From: Anaerolineaceae bacterium
Lineage (GTDB): Bacteria > Chloroflexota > Anaerolineae > Promineifilales > Promineifilaceae
DNA: 64,000 bases
Assembly: GCA_002699125.1 (NCBI GenBank)
Contig: PABI01000179.1
Coordinates: 1 to 64,000 of the forward strand
Reading direction: 5' to 3'
The position numbers and the translations under genes are program-made. Below, piece after piece: positions 49,614 to 57,565 of this stretch. The notes below the pieces were generated by a model that had not been told where the DNA came from, searched no databases, and saw only the letters and a list, made by a program, of their open reading frames with translations. Position 1 is the stretch's first letter; every line of letters begins with the position of its first letter.

Positions 49614-49647
49614 TAGACTTGACAGTCTAGACCTGATGGTCTATAAT
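49614..49647 (+). promoter_or_regulatory. Consensus promoter with two abutting palindromic operators
   Basis: TTGACA (49619-49624), 17 bp and TATAAT (49642-49647): a perfect sigma70 promoter. TAGACTtgacAGTCTA (49614-49629) covers the -35 and TAGACCtgatGGTCTA (49628-49643) the spacer and -10. Such paired 16-bp dyads suggest a TetR-type repressor. Confidence 0.85.
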
Positions 49648-49710
49648 ATTGCTCGTTGCTTCACTCCGCGATTTGACAACAAAAAACAACTATTTCTATC
49701 GATTTTAGCA

Positions 49711-49737
49711 AGTCCCAAACCTTTTGGGGCTTTTTTT
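49711..49737 (+). terminator. Terminator-like hairpin in the hydrolase leader
   Basis: AGTCCCAA (49711-49718) pairs with TTGGGGCT (49724-49731), followed by T7. It lies between the consensus promoter and the hydrolase start, so it is a candidate attenuator, or the end of a short separate RNA of about 80 nt. Confidence 0.7.
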
Positions 49738-49789
49738 ACGCAAACCACAACAACTCTTTGGAAAACATTAAGACTAGCGTGGTTTGCGT
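49738..49789 (+). repeat. 11-bp hairpin before the hydrolase ribosome site
   Basis: ACGCAAACCAC (49738-49748) and GTGGTTTGCGT (49779-49789) pair perfectly around a 30-nt loop. AGGAGG of the hydrolase follows directly. Confidence 0.8.
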
Positions 49790-49803
49790 TTAGGAGGTGG
49801 GAA

Positions 49804-50946
49804 ATGAATCTTCCCCTGGGTTATCAACAATTTCATAAAGAAAGTTTCTTCAATTATCAGATGAATCGACTTCATGCATTGGGCTATGCCCGGCAGGCAG
49901 ACATTGAAAAAGCGGCCGGCCGGATTAAAACGCGGGCCGATTATGTGCAGGCGTTTACCCGGCTAGCGACGGAGGCAAAGGCAGACGGCCGTAGCAAAAA
50001 TGCCGCCTTCTACCTGCGCGCCGCTGAATTTTTTGCCGAGCACAATTCGCCGCAAAGAAAGGCGATCTACCAGGAGTTCCACGAAACGTTTTACGAAGCG
50101 TTCGCCAATGAAGGCATCACCCGGCATGAAGTTCCCTACAACGGCAGCTTTTTACCAGCGATGGAACCAGAAGCGGCCGTTCAACCGACCAAAGGCACCA
50201 TTCTGCTCTTTGGCGGCTTTGATTCGCTAATCGAGGAATTTTTTGTCATCTGGAAATTTTTTGCCCAGGCAGGTTACCGCGTCATTGCCTTTGAAGGACC
50301 GGGGCAAGGCGGCGCACGGCAGCTTTACGGCCACGCCTTTGACCACGATTATGAAAAACCGATTGGTGCGATTTTGGATTATTTCACTATTGAAGCCGCC
50401 ACGCTCATCGGCATTTCTATGGGCGGTTATTGGGACATTCGCGCCGCCGCCTACGAAGACCGCATCAAGCAGGTCGTCGCCTGGTCGCCAGTGTATGATT
50501 GGCTGGAGCAAGTACCAGGCTTTGTACAAGCGCTCGTCAGGCAGCTGGTAAAGTTTGAAGGGTTTATGAACGCCACCATTCGCCTGCGGATGCGCCTGTT
50601 TCCCATTCTGGACCACGCCGTGAACCAGGCAATGTACATGGTGAAAAAAGATCAACCGATGGATGCCGTCCGCTGGCTGCTGGGGATGAACAAGCAGCAC
50701 ATCAGCAGCGACAAAGTAACGCAGGATGTACTGCTTGTAGGCGGCGAAAACGATAGTTTCCAGCCGGTGAAACTGCTGCGCAAGCAGGAAAAAGCATTAA
50801 CCAACGCCCGTTCGGTCACCACAAAAATCTTCACCAAAGACCAACACGCCGACATGCACTGCCAGATGGGCAATCTCATGCTAGCCATGAGCGAAATCGA
50901 AGCCTGGATCCGCGAAAAGCAAGTTCAGACACGCGCCGTAATTTGA
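49804..50946 (+). CDS. Alpha/beta hydrolase
   Basis: The 380-residue enzyme has a helical N-terminal region (about 1-110) and an alpha/beta-hydrolase core: oxyanion region LFGGFDSLIEEF, nucleophile elbow GISMGG (203-208, Ser205), acid Asp in VGGENDSFQP and base His in KDQHADMHCQ. The N-terminal cap and order of motifs recall the FrsA/2,6-dihydropseudooxynicotine hydrolase-like group. The substrate is unknown. AGGAGGTGGGAA gives the start at 49804; an in-frame extension reaches back into the promoter and is rejected. Control is likely by repression and possibly attenuation. Confidence 0.88.
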   Translation: MNLPLGYQQFHKESFFNYQMNRLHALGYARQADIEKAAGRIKTRADYVQAFTRLATEAKADGRSKNAAFYLRAAEFFAEHNSPQRKAIYQEFHETFYEAFANEGITRHEVPYNGSFLPAMEPEAAVQPTKGTILLFGGFDSLIEEFFVIWKFFAQAGYRVIAFEGPGQGGARQLYGHAFDHDYEKPIGAILDYFTIEAATLIGISMGGYWDIRAAAYEDRIKQVVAWSPVYDWLEQVPGFVQALVRQLVKFEGFMNATIRLRMRLFPILDHAVNQAMYMVKKDQPMDAVRWLLGMNKQHISSDKVTQDVLLVGGENDSFQPVKLLRKQEKALTNARSVTTKIFTKDQHADMHCQMGNLMLAMSEIEAWIREKQVQTRAVI

Positions 50947-50953
50947 AAGCCAA

Positions 50954-51005
50954 TGACGCGTGAAGCATGACCAAATTTGAGTCACGTTTCACGCGTCACG
51001 CATCA
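50954..51005. repeat. Inverted repeat TGACGCGTGAA family
   Basis: TGACGCGTGAA (50954-50964) pairs imperfectly with TTCACGCGTCA (50988-50998) plus flanks to 51005. It lies between two convergent genes and belongs with the elements at 27224 and 56878. Confidence 0.75.
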
Positions 51006-51035
51006 TTCCGTCGCAAACTCGAAACCTCCCAACTG

Positions 51036-51992
51036 TTAGGTAACGGCCGTTCGTACCCGACTCCCGCGCAACCTTAAGAACACAACCCCTCCCAAAATCA
51101 ATAAGCTGCCGCCAATTTGCAGGCCAGTGAGCTGTTCCCCCAGTAAAAAGTAGGCCAGAACGGCCGTAAACGCCGGTTCCGTCGTCAAAATGAGATTGGC
51201 TACGCTGGAGGGCAGCAGGCTCAAACTGGTATTGTACAGGCCAAACCCGGCCACGGTGGGACCAGCCGCCAGCAAAATGAGCACGCCCCACCCTGCCCAG
51301 GCGTTGCCAAACCAGAATAGATCGGTGGGTGCAGCCATCGTCCCCAACACCACCTCCCCCGGCAGCAAATTTACCAGCAGAAAAAAGATCGCGGCAAAGC
51401 CAAACACGTACAGCAGCGTCGTCCACGGGTTCAGGCCGCGCTGCGCCGCCGAGCGCCCCATCAAGCTGTAGACGGCATAGCCCAACCCGGCCAGCGTGCC
51501 AGTGAGAATGCCCACCAGGTTGTGCTCCCAGGCAGCCGGGTCCAGCGCCTCGGCCACCAGCACGCAGCCCGCCAGGCAGAGCACAACCGCCACCAGCTTG
51601 GCCCCATCCAGCCGCTCCTTGAGCAGCCAGCGGGCCAGCAGCGCTGTAAACGCCGCCGAGCTGTAGACCAGCACCGTGGCCACCGCCGCCCCATTCAGCG
51701 CTACGGACAGCGTCCAAAGCCCGTTGAACACGGCAAACAGCAGGCCGTAGCCAAACAAGTATGGCAGATGACGGCGCGGCAGGCGCAGGAGCGAGGCTCG
51801 ACGCAGCCGCAGCACCAGCAGCAGCGTTAGCACCACAAAGAAGCTGCGCCAAAAGGCCAGCAGCAGTGGGGGAATGTGGTAGGTTTCTGTTAGATAACGG
51901 ATGAATACGGCCGTTGTCGACAATATCGCCGAACTGGCCAGGGCAACCAGGTAACCCTGGGCGGTTGTGTCTTCTTGAGTTGTGATGGACAT
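51036..51992 (-). CDS. EamA/DMT family transporter
   Basis: The 318-residue protein has ten predicted helices in two five-helix halves, each an EamA repeat. Motifs include FIRYLTETYHIPPLLLAFWRSFF (first half), LLKERLDGAKLVAVVLCLAG, and the second-half FTAVLAYFLLGEQLTGLQIGGSLLILGG. The family exports amino acids, nucleosides or other metabolites; the substrate is not predictable. Single gene on the minus strand. A high-G+C open frame on the same strand overlaps it and is a shadow. Confidence 0.92.
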   Translation of the reverse strand: MSITTQEDTTAQGYLVALASSAILSTTAVFIRYLTETYHIPPLLLAFWRSFFVVLTLLLVLRLRRASLLRLPRRHLPYLFGYGLLFAVFNGLWTLSVALNGAAVATVLVYSSAAFTALLARWLLKERLDGAKLVAVVLCLAGCVLVAEALDPAAWEHNLVGILTGTLAGLGYAVYSLMGRSAAQRGLNPWTTLLYVFGFAAIFFLLVNLLPGEVVLGTMAAPTDLFWFGNAWAGWGVLILLAAGPTVAGFGLYNTSLSLLPSSVANLILTTEPAFTAVLAYFLLGEQLTGLQIGGSLLILGGVVFLRLRGSRVRTAVT

Positions 51993-52060
51993 TAGGGAAT
52001 TGTAGAGGAAATACGGCCGTTGCCAACGAAAAAATGGCCCAAACTATTCAGACCAAAAAC

Positions 52061-52141
52061 AATCCGCAGATTTCGCAAGCAAATTGAAGGCAAAAAAAAT
52101 CTGCGTCAATCTGCAAGCGCATTCTGGGCCAATCTGCGGAT
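52061..52141. repeat. Inverted repeat AATCCGCAGATT/AATCTGCGGAT family
   Basis: AATCCGCAGATT (52061-52072) mirrors AATCTGCGGAT (52131-52141), with several ATCTGCG words between. It follows the 3' end of the sugar-importer permease gene and matches 20009-20113. Confidence 0.8.
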
Positions 52142-52154
52142 AAAAAAGAAAATC

Positions 52155-53339
52155 TTATTGACTCCGCCGGCGCGTCACCACATCAAAAATGACGGCAAGT
52201 GCCAGCACCAATGCTCTCACGATGTATTGGTAGGAAATATCAATTTGCATCAAGTTCATGCCGCTGGTCAGTGAGGTCATGATCAGCGCACCAATGAGCG
52301 AGCCTACAACGTTGCCCACACCTCCGGCGGCCGACACGCCGCCGACAAAGGCCGCGGCAATGGCATCCAGCTCAAACAGCGTTCCCGCCGTGGTGGTCGC
52401 CGAGCGTAGACGTGAGGCATAAAGAATACCCGACAGCGCTGCCAGCATCCCCATCGAACCAAAAACAACGTGCGTGATGCGCTTGACGCTGATGCCGCTC
52501 AATTCGGCCGCTTCCGGATTGCCACCGACTGCGTAGATATGCCGGCCCAGCACCGTTTTTGTGGTCATGAAATGGTAGAAGAGAACCACAATGAGGATGA
52601 TAACGGCCGTCCATGAAAGCCCCTGATACCCGGCCAAAATCCAGGCAACACCACCGATTAAAATGGAGATGAAAACCTGTTTCAGAATAAACAAGGGCGT
52701 CGACAGCCCCTCAAAACCCTGCTTGTGCATCGTTCGCCGTGAAATAAGTTCACCAGAAACAAACAGAATAATGCCCAGCAGCCCCAGAAGCAGCGTCACT
52801 TTGTGCATCTCCGGCAAGATACCGATGTCGGGAATATCAGGAACAAAGCCGTTGCCGATGGCCACAAAAACATCGTTGGAAATAATAATTGTGCCGGTTG
52901 TCCGCGTGGCAAGCTGTAACGCGCCTCGGTAACCCAACCAGCCGGCCAATGTGGCTACAAATGCCGGAATACCTAGCTCTGCTACCAGGGAAGAGGTAAG
53001 CAAACCGGCTAAAATCCCCAACCCCAACACAAAAGCAATGGCCAGGTAGACCGGCCAGCCCCAGGAAGCCAAAACAATGGCCGCCACCGCACCCAGAAAG
53101 CCGGCCAAAAAACCAACTGACAAATCAATGTGGCGAATCACAATCACCAGGGTCATGCCTACGGCTAACACAGCAATGTAACCGGTCTGGTTTACCAGAT
53201 TCACTAAATTTCTAGAGGAAATAAATAAGCCGTCGGTGGTAACGGCAAAAACCCCCATAATGACAAATAAAGCGATGAACATGGCATATTCACGAATGTT
53301 CTCGCGCAATAATTTCCGTGCCTCATCAAAAAATGACAT
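52155..53339 (-). CDS. Sugar ABC importer permease (XylH/GguB-like)
   Basis: The 394-residue integral membrane protein belongs to the BPD_transp_2 family that pairs with pentose and galactose type importers. It has the permease loop GRHIYAVGGNPEAAELSGI (contact with the ATPase) and ten or so helices, including IDLSVGFLAGFLGAVAA and AAAFVGGVSAAGGVGNVVGSLIGALI. GGGAGG precedes the start. It is the last gene of binding protein-ATPase-permease on the minus strand, 19 nt after the ATPase gene. The exact sugar is unknown; xylose, galactose or fructose are the usual ones. Confidence 0.93.
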   Translation of the reverse strand: MSFFDEARKLLRENIREYAMFIALFVIMGVFAVTTDGLFISSRNLVNLVNQTGYIAVLAVGMTLVIVIRHIDLSVGFLAGFLGAVAAIVLASWGWPVYLAIAFVLGLGILAGLLTSSLVAELGIPAFVATLAGWLGYRGALQLATRTTGTIIISNDVFVAIGNGFVPDIPDIGILPEMHKVTLLLGLLGIILFVSGELISRRTMHKQGFEGLSTPLFILKQVFISILIGGVAWILAGYQGLSWTAVIILIVVLFYHFMTTKTVLGRHIYAVGGNPEAAELSGISVKRITHVVFGSMGMLAALSGILYASRLRSATTTAGTLFELDAIAAAFVGGVSAAGGVGNVVGSLIGALIMTSLTSGMNLMQIDISYQYIVRALVLALAVIFDVVTRRRSQ

Positions 53340-53358
53340 CTAGAGCCTCCCTGCGTCG

Positions 53359-54153
53359 TTAAATAGCTGTGCGTTCGGCGAAGTCATCGCGCGCGCCAAT
53401 CATGTAGGCAACAACACGTTCGCGAAACTCATGAATGTCACCTTCTACCGGTTGGTCGGATACTTTGCGTCCCTGGCGGAGGACAATCATACGATCGCTT
53501 ACCTGATAGATATCTTCCAAACGGTGACTGATAATAATGATTGAAGAGCCCTGCGCCTTGAGTTCGCGCACCAGTTCCAGCACCTTGTCTATGGCCGCCA
53601 CGCTTAAAGCGGCCGTTGGCTCATCCATAATGATGACCTTGGCATCGAAAGCGGTGGCCCGAGCAATGGCTACCGCCTGACGCTGGCCGCCAGACAATCG
53701 CTCCACTTTTTGCCGCACAGAGGGGATATTGATCTTGAGCCGATCCAGCAGACTTTTGGTTTCCTGCTCCATATGGCGGAAATTCATCACCTTTATCGGA
53801 CCCAGGTTTAATTGCACGACTTCACGACCCATGAATACATTGGCAACCACATCGAGGTTGTTGGATAAAGCATAATCCTGGTAAACCATCTCGATTCCCT
53901 GGCGGCGGGCGTCCATCGGGTTGGAAAAGTTTGTCTTATTCCCTTCAATGAGAATGTCGCCTTCGTCAGGGTGGTAGGCGCCGCTGAGCACTTTCATCAG
54001 AGTGGACTTACCGGCGGCATTGTCACCCACCAAGCCTAACACCTCATTTTGATGGAGTGTCAAGGTTACACCGCGCAGCGCCTGAACAGCACCGAAGTTC
54101 TTCTTGATGTCACGCATTTCGACGACTGGAGTTCGTTCTGAGGTTTCTTGCAT
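53359..54153 (-). CDS. Sugar ABC importer ATPase, single domain (FrcA-like)
   Basis: The 264-residue ATPase has Walker [10 protein letters not shown], signature LSGGQRQAV, Walker [11 protein letters not shown] and ISHRLEDIY. XylG/RbsA-type ATPases are about 500 residues with two ABC domains; this one has a single domain, as in FrcA of the fructose importer, and so must work as a homodimer. ATG 54153 is chosen over an in-frame start in the terminator region upstream. It lies between the binding protein and permease genes. A hairpin upstream (54185-54210) may reduce its expression relative to the binding protein. Confidence 0.93.
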   Translation of the reverse strand: MQETSERTPVVEMRDIKKNFGAVQALRGVTLTLHQNEVLGLVGDNAAGKSTLMKVLSGAYHPDEGDILIEGNKTNFSNPMDARRQGIEMVYQDYALSNNLDVVANVFMGREVVQLNLGPIKVMNFRHMEQETKSLLDRLKINIPSVRQKVERLSGGQRQAVAIARATAFDAKVIIMDEPTAALSVAAIDKVLELVRELKAQGSSIIIISHRLEDIYQVSDRMIVLRQGRKVSDQPVEGDIHEFRERVVAYMIGARDDFAERTAI

Positions 54154-54184
54154 ACTCTTGCCCTTCTGCTTGATGATAAAAGAA

Positions 54185-54210
54185 ATGGTGCTGGGGGGTC
54201 CCAGCACCAT
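54185..54210 (-). terminator. Hairpin between binding protein and ATPase genes
   Basis: ATGGTGCTGGG (54185-54195) and CCCAGCACCAT (54200-54210) form an 11-bp stem; on the minus strand it is followed by TTTCTTTT. A partial terminator here would give more binding protein than ATPase and permease. Confidence 0.75.
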
Positions 54211-54231
54211 TTTACTCAAAAACTTTAGCGC

Positions 54232-56490
54232 TTATTCATCGATACCGGTGAACTCGTCAGCCGGCCAGTAACCAGAGTCGATGATCGCCTCAACGACGTT
54301 GTCCTGGTCAACGGTGATGACCTCAGACGGTTGGGCCGGTACTTCGGTGGCACCGTTATCATACATGGTTGTCTCCGGTGGCGTCTCGCCATTCAAGAAG
54401 GCAATGGCGGCATTGATGGCATCAGAAACCAGAGTACGGACATCTTTCAGCACGGTCATAGACTGCTTACCATCGATGATGTATTGCACAGAGGCGACCT
54501 CAGCATCCTGACCGGTGACCACGTAGCTGCTCACGTCTGCATCAGCGGCGAATGTATCCGCGATAGACCGGGCCGTGCCGTCATTGGGGGCCAGGATGAA
54601 CACATCGCCTTTGTCCTCGGCAGAAGCGGCCGTCAGGTTAGCTTCGGCCAGGTTGCGGGCGACGTTAAAGTCCCACTCGGTGGTGATCTGGCCAATGATG
54701 TCGGCCATCTCTTCCCGCGTCAGTTCGGCCGTGTCCTGCAAAGCAACCGCGGCATTAGAGTTGACAATGTAGAACGTGCCGTCGGCGATCTTGGGCTGCA
54801 ACACGTTCCAGGCACCTTCAAAGAACAGGAAGGCGTTATTGTCTGAGGCGGCACCAGCGTACAGGTACAACGGATTGTCTGTGCCGGTAGCGTTGTCTAC
54901 CAGGTATTGTGCCTGGGCTTCGCCTACAGCCACGCTGTCGAAGGTGACGTAGTAATCAACGGCGTCCGTCTCGCGAATCAGCCGGTCGTAGGAAATGACG
55001 CGCACGCCGGCAGCGGCGGCGGCCTCAGCGGCGGCGGCGGCGGCGGTGGCATCATGCGGCGTAATGATGATCACTTCCACACCACGGGTGATCAGGTCCT
55101 GCACGTTGGCCAGTTCTCGGGCAGAATCCCCTTCGCTGAACAGAATTTCAACTTCGTAACCGGCTTCTTCAAACGCTTCGCGGAAGCGGGTCTCGTCCTG
55201 AATCCAGCGCGGCTCGTCCCGTGTGGGCAGCACAACGCCTACGGAACCGGTCAGTTCTGCGCTGGGTTCTTCGACTTCTTCGGATCCCATATCTTCAAGA
55301 CCGGTGAATTCATCGGCAGGCCAGTAGCCAGAGTCGATAACGGCCGAAACCACATTGCTTTGGTCAACGGTAACAACTTCAGATGGCTGGGCCGGTACTT
55401 CGATGGCACCGTTGTCGTACGTTGTGGTTTGCGGCGGGGTGTTACCTTCAAGATAAGCGATGGCGGCGTTGATAGCGTCAGCAACCAGGGTGCGCACATC
55501 TTTCAGCACGGTCATCGACTGCTTACCGTCGATGATGTACTGCACGGAGGCGACCTCAGCATCCTGACCGGTGACGATGTAACTGCTTACATCCGCGTCA
55601 GCAGCGAAGGTATCGGCGATGGCGCGGGCCGTGCCGTCATTGGGGGCCAGAATGAACACATCGCCTTTGTCCTCGGCAGAAGCGGCTGTCAGGTTAGCTT
55701 CGGCCAGGTTGCGGGCAGTGTCAAAGTCCCATTCGGTGGTGATCTGGCCAATGATGTCGGCCATCTGCTCCCGGCTTAGCTCTGCCTGGTCTTGCAAAGC
55801 AGTGGCTTGCTCAGAGTTGACAACGTAGAAAGTACCGTCGGCAATCTTGGGCTGCAATACGTTCCAGGCGCCTTCAAAGAACAGGAAGGCGTTATTGTCT
55901 GAGGCGGCACCAGCGTACAGGTACAACGGATTGTCTGTGCCGGTGGCGTTATCCACCAGGTATTGTGCCTGGGCTTCGCCTACTGCCACACTGTCGAAGG
56001 TGACGTAGTAATCGACGGCGTCCGTTTCACGAATCAGCCGGTCGTAGGAAATGACGCGCACACCGGCATCGGCAGCGGCTTCTGCGGCTGCGGCTGCGGC
56101 GGTGGCATCATGCGGCGTAATGATGATCACTTCTACTCCACGGGTGATCAAATCCTGCACGTTGGCCAGCTCTCGGCCAGAATCGCCTTCGCTGAAGAGA
56201 ATTTCAACTTCGTAGCCAGCGTCCTCAAAGGCTTCGCGGAAGCGGGTCTCGTCCTGAATCCAGCGCGGCTCGTCCCGTGTGGGCAAGACCACACCAACAG
56301 AACCGGAGAGTTCTGCGGCCGGCGGTTCTTCTACTTCTGGTTCCTCTGCTTCTGTTTCTTCTGTGGTTGGGGCAGCTTCTTCAGGCGTTGGCGTCGCTTC
56401 CTCTGCGCCTCCACAAGCTGTAAAGGCAAATAAAGACAGACCAAACAACGCAATGAGCGTTAAAAGTGTGCGAAAATATTTCTTACCCAT
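54232..56490 (-). CDS. Sugar-binding protein with two near-identical fused domains (XylF-like)
   Basis: The 752-residue lipoprotein-like binding protein has a signal peptide ending near LFAFTACGG (Cys26, lipobox FTAC), a Glu/Pro/Thr-rich linker (about 30-55), and two copies of a periplasmic binding protein domain of the XylF/ChvE type. Each begins GSVGVVLPTRDEPRWIQDE and ends VIDSGYWPADEFTG, with an exact period of 352 residues. The halves differ by scattered residues only. Between them is a short acidic linker (DMGSEEVEEPSAE). Such proteins normally have one domain. GGAGAAG precedes ATG 56490. It is first in the importer operon and has no exact ACGGCCGT copy. Confidence 0.93.
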   Translation of the reverse strand: MGKKYFRTLLTLIALFGLSLFAFTACGGAEEATPTPEEAAPTTEETEAEEPEVEEPPAAELSGSVGVVLPTRDEPRWIQDETRFREAFEDAGYEVEILFSEGDSGRELANVQDLITRGVEVIIITPHDATAAAAAAEAAADAGVRVISYDRLIRETDAVDYYVTFDSVAVGEAQAQYLVDNATGTDNPLYLYAGAASDNNAFLFFEGAWNVLQPKIADGTFYVVNSEQATALQDQAELSREQMADIIGQITTEWDFDTARNLAEANLTAASAEDKGDVFILAPNDGTARAIADTFAADADVSSYIVTGQDAEVASVQYIIDGKQSMTVLKDVRTLVADAINAAIAYLEGNTPPQTTTYDNGAIEVPAQPSEVVTVDQSNVVSAVIDSGYWPADEFTGLEDMGSEEVEEPSAELTGSVGVVLPTRDEPRWIQDETRFREAFEEAGYEVEILFSEGDSARELANVQDLITRGVEVIIITPHDATAAAAAAEAAAAAGVRVISYDRLIRETDAVDYYVTFDSVAVGEAQAQYLVDNATGTDNPLYLYAGAASDNNAFLFFEGAWNVLQPKIADGTFYIVNSNAAVALQDTAELTREEMADIIGQITTEWDFNVARNLAEANLTAASAEDKGDVFILAPNDGTARSIADTFAADADVSSYVVTGQDAEVASVQYIIDGKQSMTVLKDVRTLVSDAINAAIAFLNGETPPETTMYDNGATEVPAQPSEVITVDQDNVVEAIIDSGYWPADEFTGIDE
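54239..56330 (-). repeat. Tandem 1,056-bp direct repeat within the binding-protein gene
   Basis: Matching words lie exactly 1,056 bp apart: CCGGTGAA at 54245 and 55301, and AATCCAGCGCGGCTCG at 55201 and 56257. The two copies are very similar at the DNA level across nearly the whole unit, with substitutions mostly at third positions. Confidence 0.92.
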
Positions 56491-56946
56491 TTTCTTCTCC
56501 TTAATTGTAATTATATACCGGGAAGTTCTATCGATCATTTTGATTTTGCTATACACCACCTCCTCTATTTAGCATTCTCCTATGTATGTCGGCTCCGATG
56601 TGTACATTTAGGTATATTAACTATACTCCTCCCGCAAACGGCCGTTCAATACAGTTTCCGCCATATGTGTGACACAAATGTGACATTTTTCATGCAATTT
56701 TAACAATGGGGTTTGGTTTACGGCCGTTTAATGTGTACAAATCTTCAATTTATGCGTTTTGTGGGAATTTATGTTGCCAAGGCAAACAGTGGATAACATG
56801 GTAATGTCAAGAAGATTGCGCAAAATGTTTCTGTTACAGGTAAAAGTCTCTGGGAAGTTTCGGATACTGGCAAAAAAGATGCGTGAAACGTGGCTGCGTT
56901 TTGATCACGCACCCCGTTTCACGCATCATATTTACGTTAGCTTGCG
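56491..56946. other. Regulatory region upstream of the sugar importer
   Basis: No gene is supported. It contains two ACGGCCGT copies (56638, 56721), a directly repeated TGTGACA (56668-56674 and 56679-56685, 11 bp apart, one helical turn) and AT-rich sequence that should hold the importer promoter. The hairpin at 56878-56927 is at its right end. Confidence 0.5.
56878..56927. repeat. 13-bp perfect inverted repeat GATGCGTGAAACG
   Basis: GATGCGTGAAACG (56878-56890) and CGTTTCACGCATC (56915-56927) pair perfectly. It lies just past the 3' end of the coiled-coil repeat gene and belongs to the family at 27224 and 50954. Confidence 0.85.
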
Positions 56947-57444
56947 CTACGATTTGGAGACCTTATCATATCCTTCGGCCCAGCCTTTGGATTTTACTTT
57001 CCCTTTGTGGCCCATGCCTTCGGCCCAACCTTCGGAATCTTCAGGACCTCTCTCGGTGAACCCTTCGGCCCACCCTTCAGAATCCTGAGTGCGTCGATCG
57101 GTAAAGCCTTGCAGCCAGCCCAGCGGCACGTACTCTTTCATTTCGTGTGTGGTACTCATAAAAGTATTGTTGTAGGAAACGGCCGTATCCCGCCAATCGG
57201 CATAGGCTGCTTCACGCTGGTCGTCATTGGCCTGCATGAGTGCAGAAAATTTGGACTCAAGCTGCTGCCAGTGCAGCTTCAGCTTGGTTAGCTGTTCCTG
57301 GAATTCAGCCTTTGCCTCACCAGACAACTCACTTACCTTTTTTTCCATCTCATTAATCTCTTCGCGCCATTCATCCATTTGGTTTTGCGCTTTTTGCATA
57401 ACGGCCTCGCTCTTTTCGTCTACTGTCTTCGATAAATTACTCAT
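56947..57444 (-). CDS. Coiled-coil protein with C-terminal GWAEG repeats
   Basis: The 165-residue soluble protein has an amphipathic helical region (about 1-80, with MDEWREEINEMEKKVSELSG and EFQEQLTKLKLHWQQLESKF) predicted to be a coiled coil. The C-terminus consists of about four 15-residue units built on GW(A/L)(E/Q)G followed by a charged stretch: GWLQGFTDRRTQD, GWAEGFTERGPED, GWAEGMGHKGKVK and GWAEGYDKVSKS. I do not recognise the repeat. AAGGAG precedes the ATG. It is expressed on its own or with the FAD protein gene upstream. Confidence 0.7.
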   Translation of the reverse strand: MSNLSKTVDEKSEAVMQKAQNQMDEWREEINEMEKKVSELSGEAKAEFQEQLTKLKLHWQQLESKFSALMQANDDQREAAYADWRDTAVSYNNTFMSTTHEMKEYVPLGWLQGFTDRRTQDSEGWAEGFTERGPEDSEGWAEGMGHKGKVKSKGWAEGYDKVSKS

Positions 57445-57565
57445 TTTTTCTCCTTGTTTGCTAATCAGGCAAAATGCCTTTGTGCCTCAATTTTCTGTTG
57501 GTACGCTTCCCGTTGTTGAACTACATCACTCTGCATGCGGGGTGGTAAGCTTGCTCTCATTCTGC

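Noticed and set aside
49636-49803. Longer N-terminus for the alpha/beta hydrolase from ATG 49636
   Set aside because: That ATG is inside the promoter spacer upstream of the -10, so it cannot be transcribed from it; ATG 49804 has AGGAGG.
50989-52026. 345-codon open frame on the minus strand over the EamA gene
   Set aside because: Gly/Ala/Arg/His-rich translation without motifs, in another frame of the clear EamA transporter gene. It is a shadow caused by high G+C.
52020-52274. 84-codon plus-strand frame near the importer
   Set aside because: Built from the ATCTGCG inverted repeat and the 3' end of the permease in antisense; no ribosome site.
54331-55779. Two long plus-strand frames opposite the binding-protein gene
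   Set aside because: They appear twice only because the gene under them is duplicated; low-complexity Gly/His/Val translation.
56663-56690. CRP/FNR site upstream of the importer
   Set aside because: Half-sites are in direct, not inverted, orientation, so a standard CRP dimer site is not supported. Kept only as a low-interest repeat observation.
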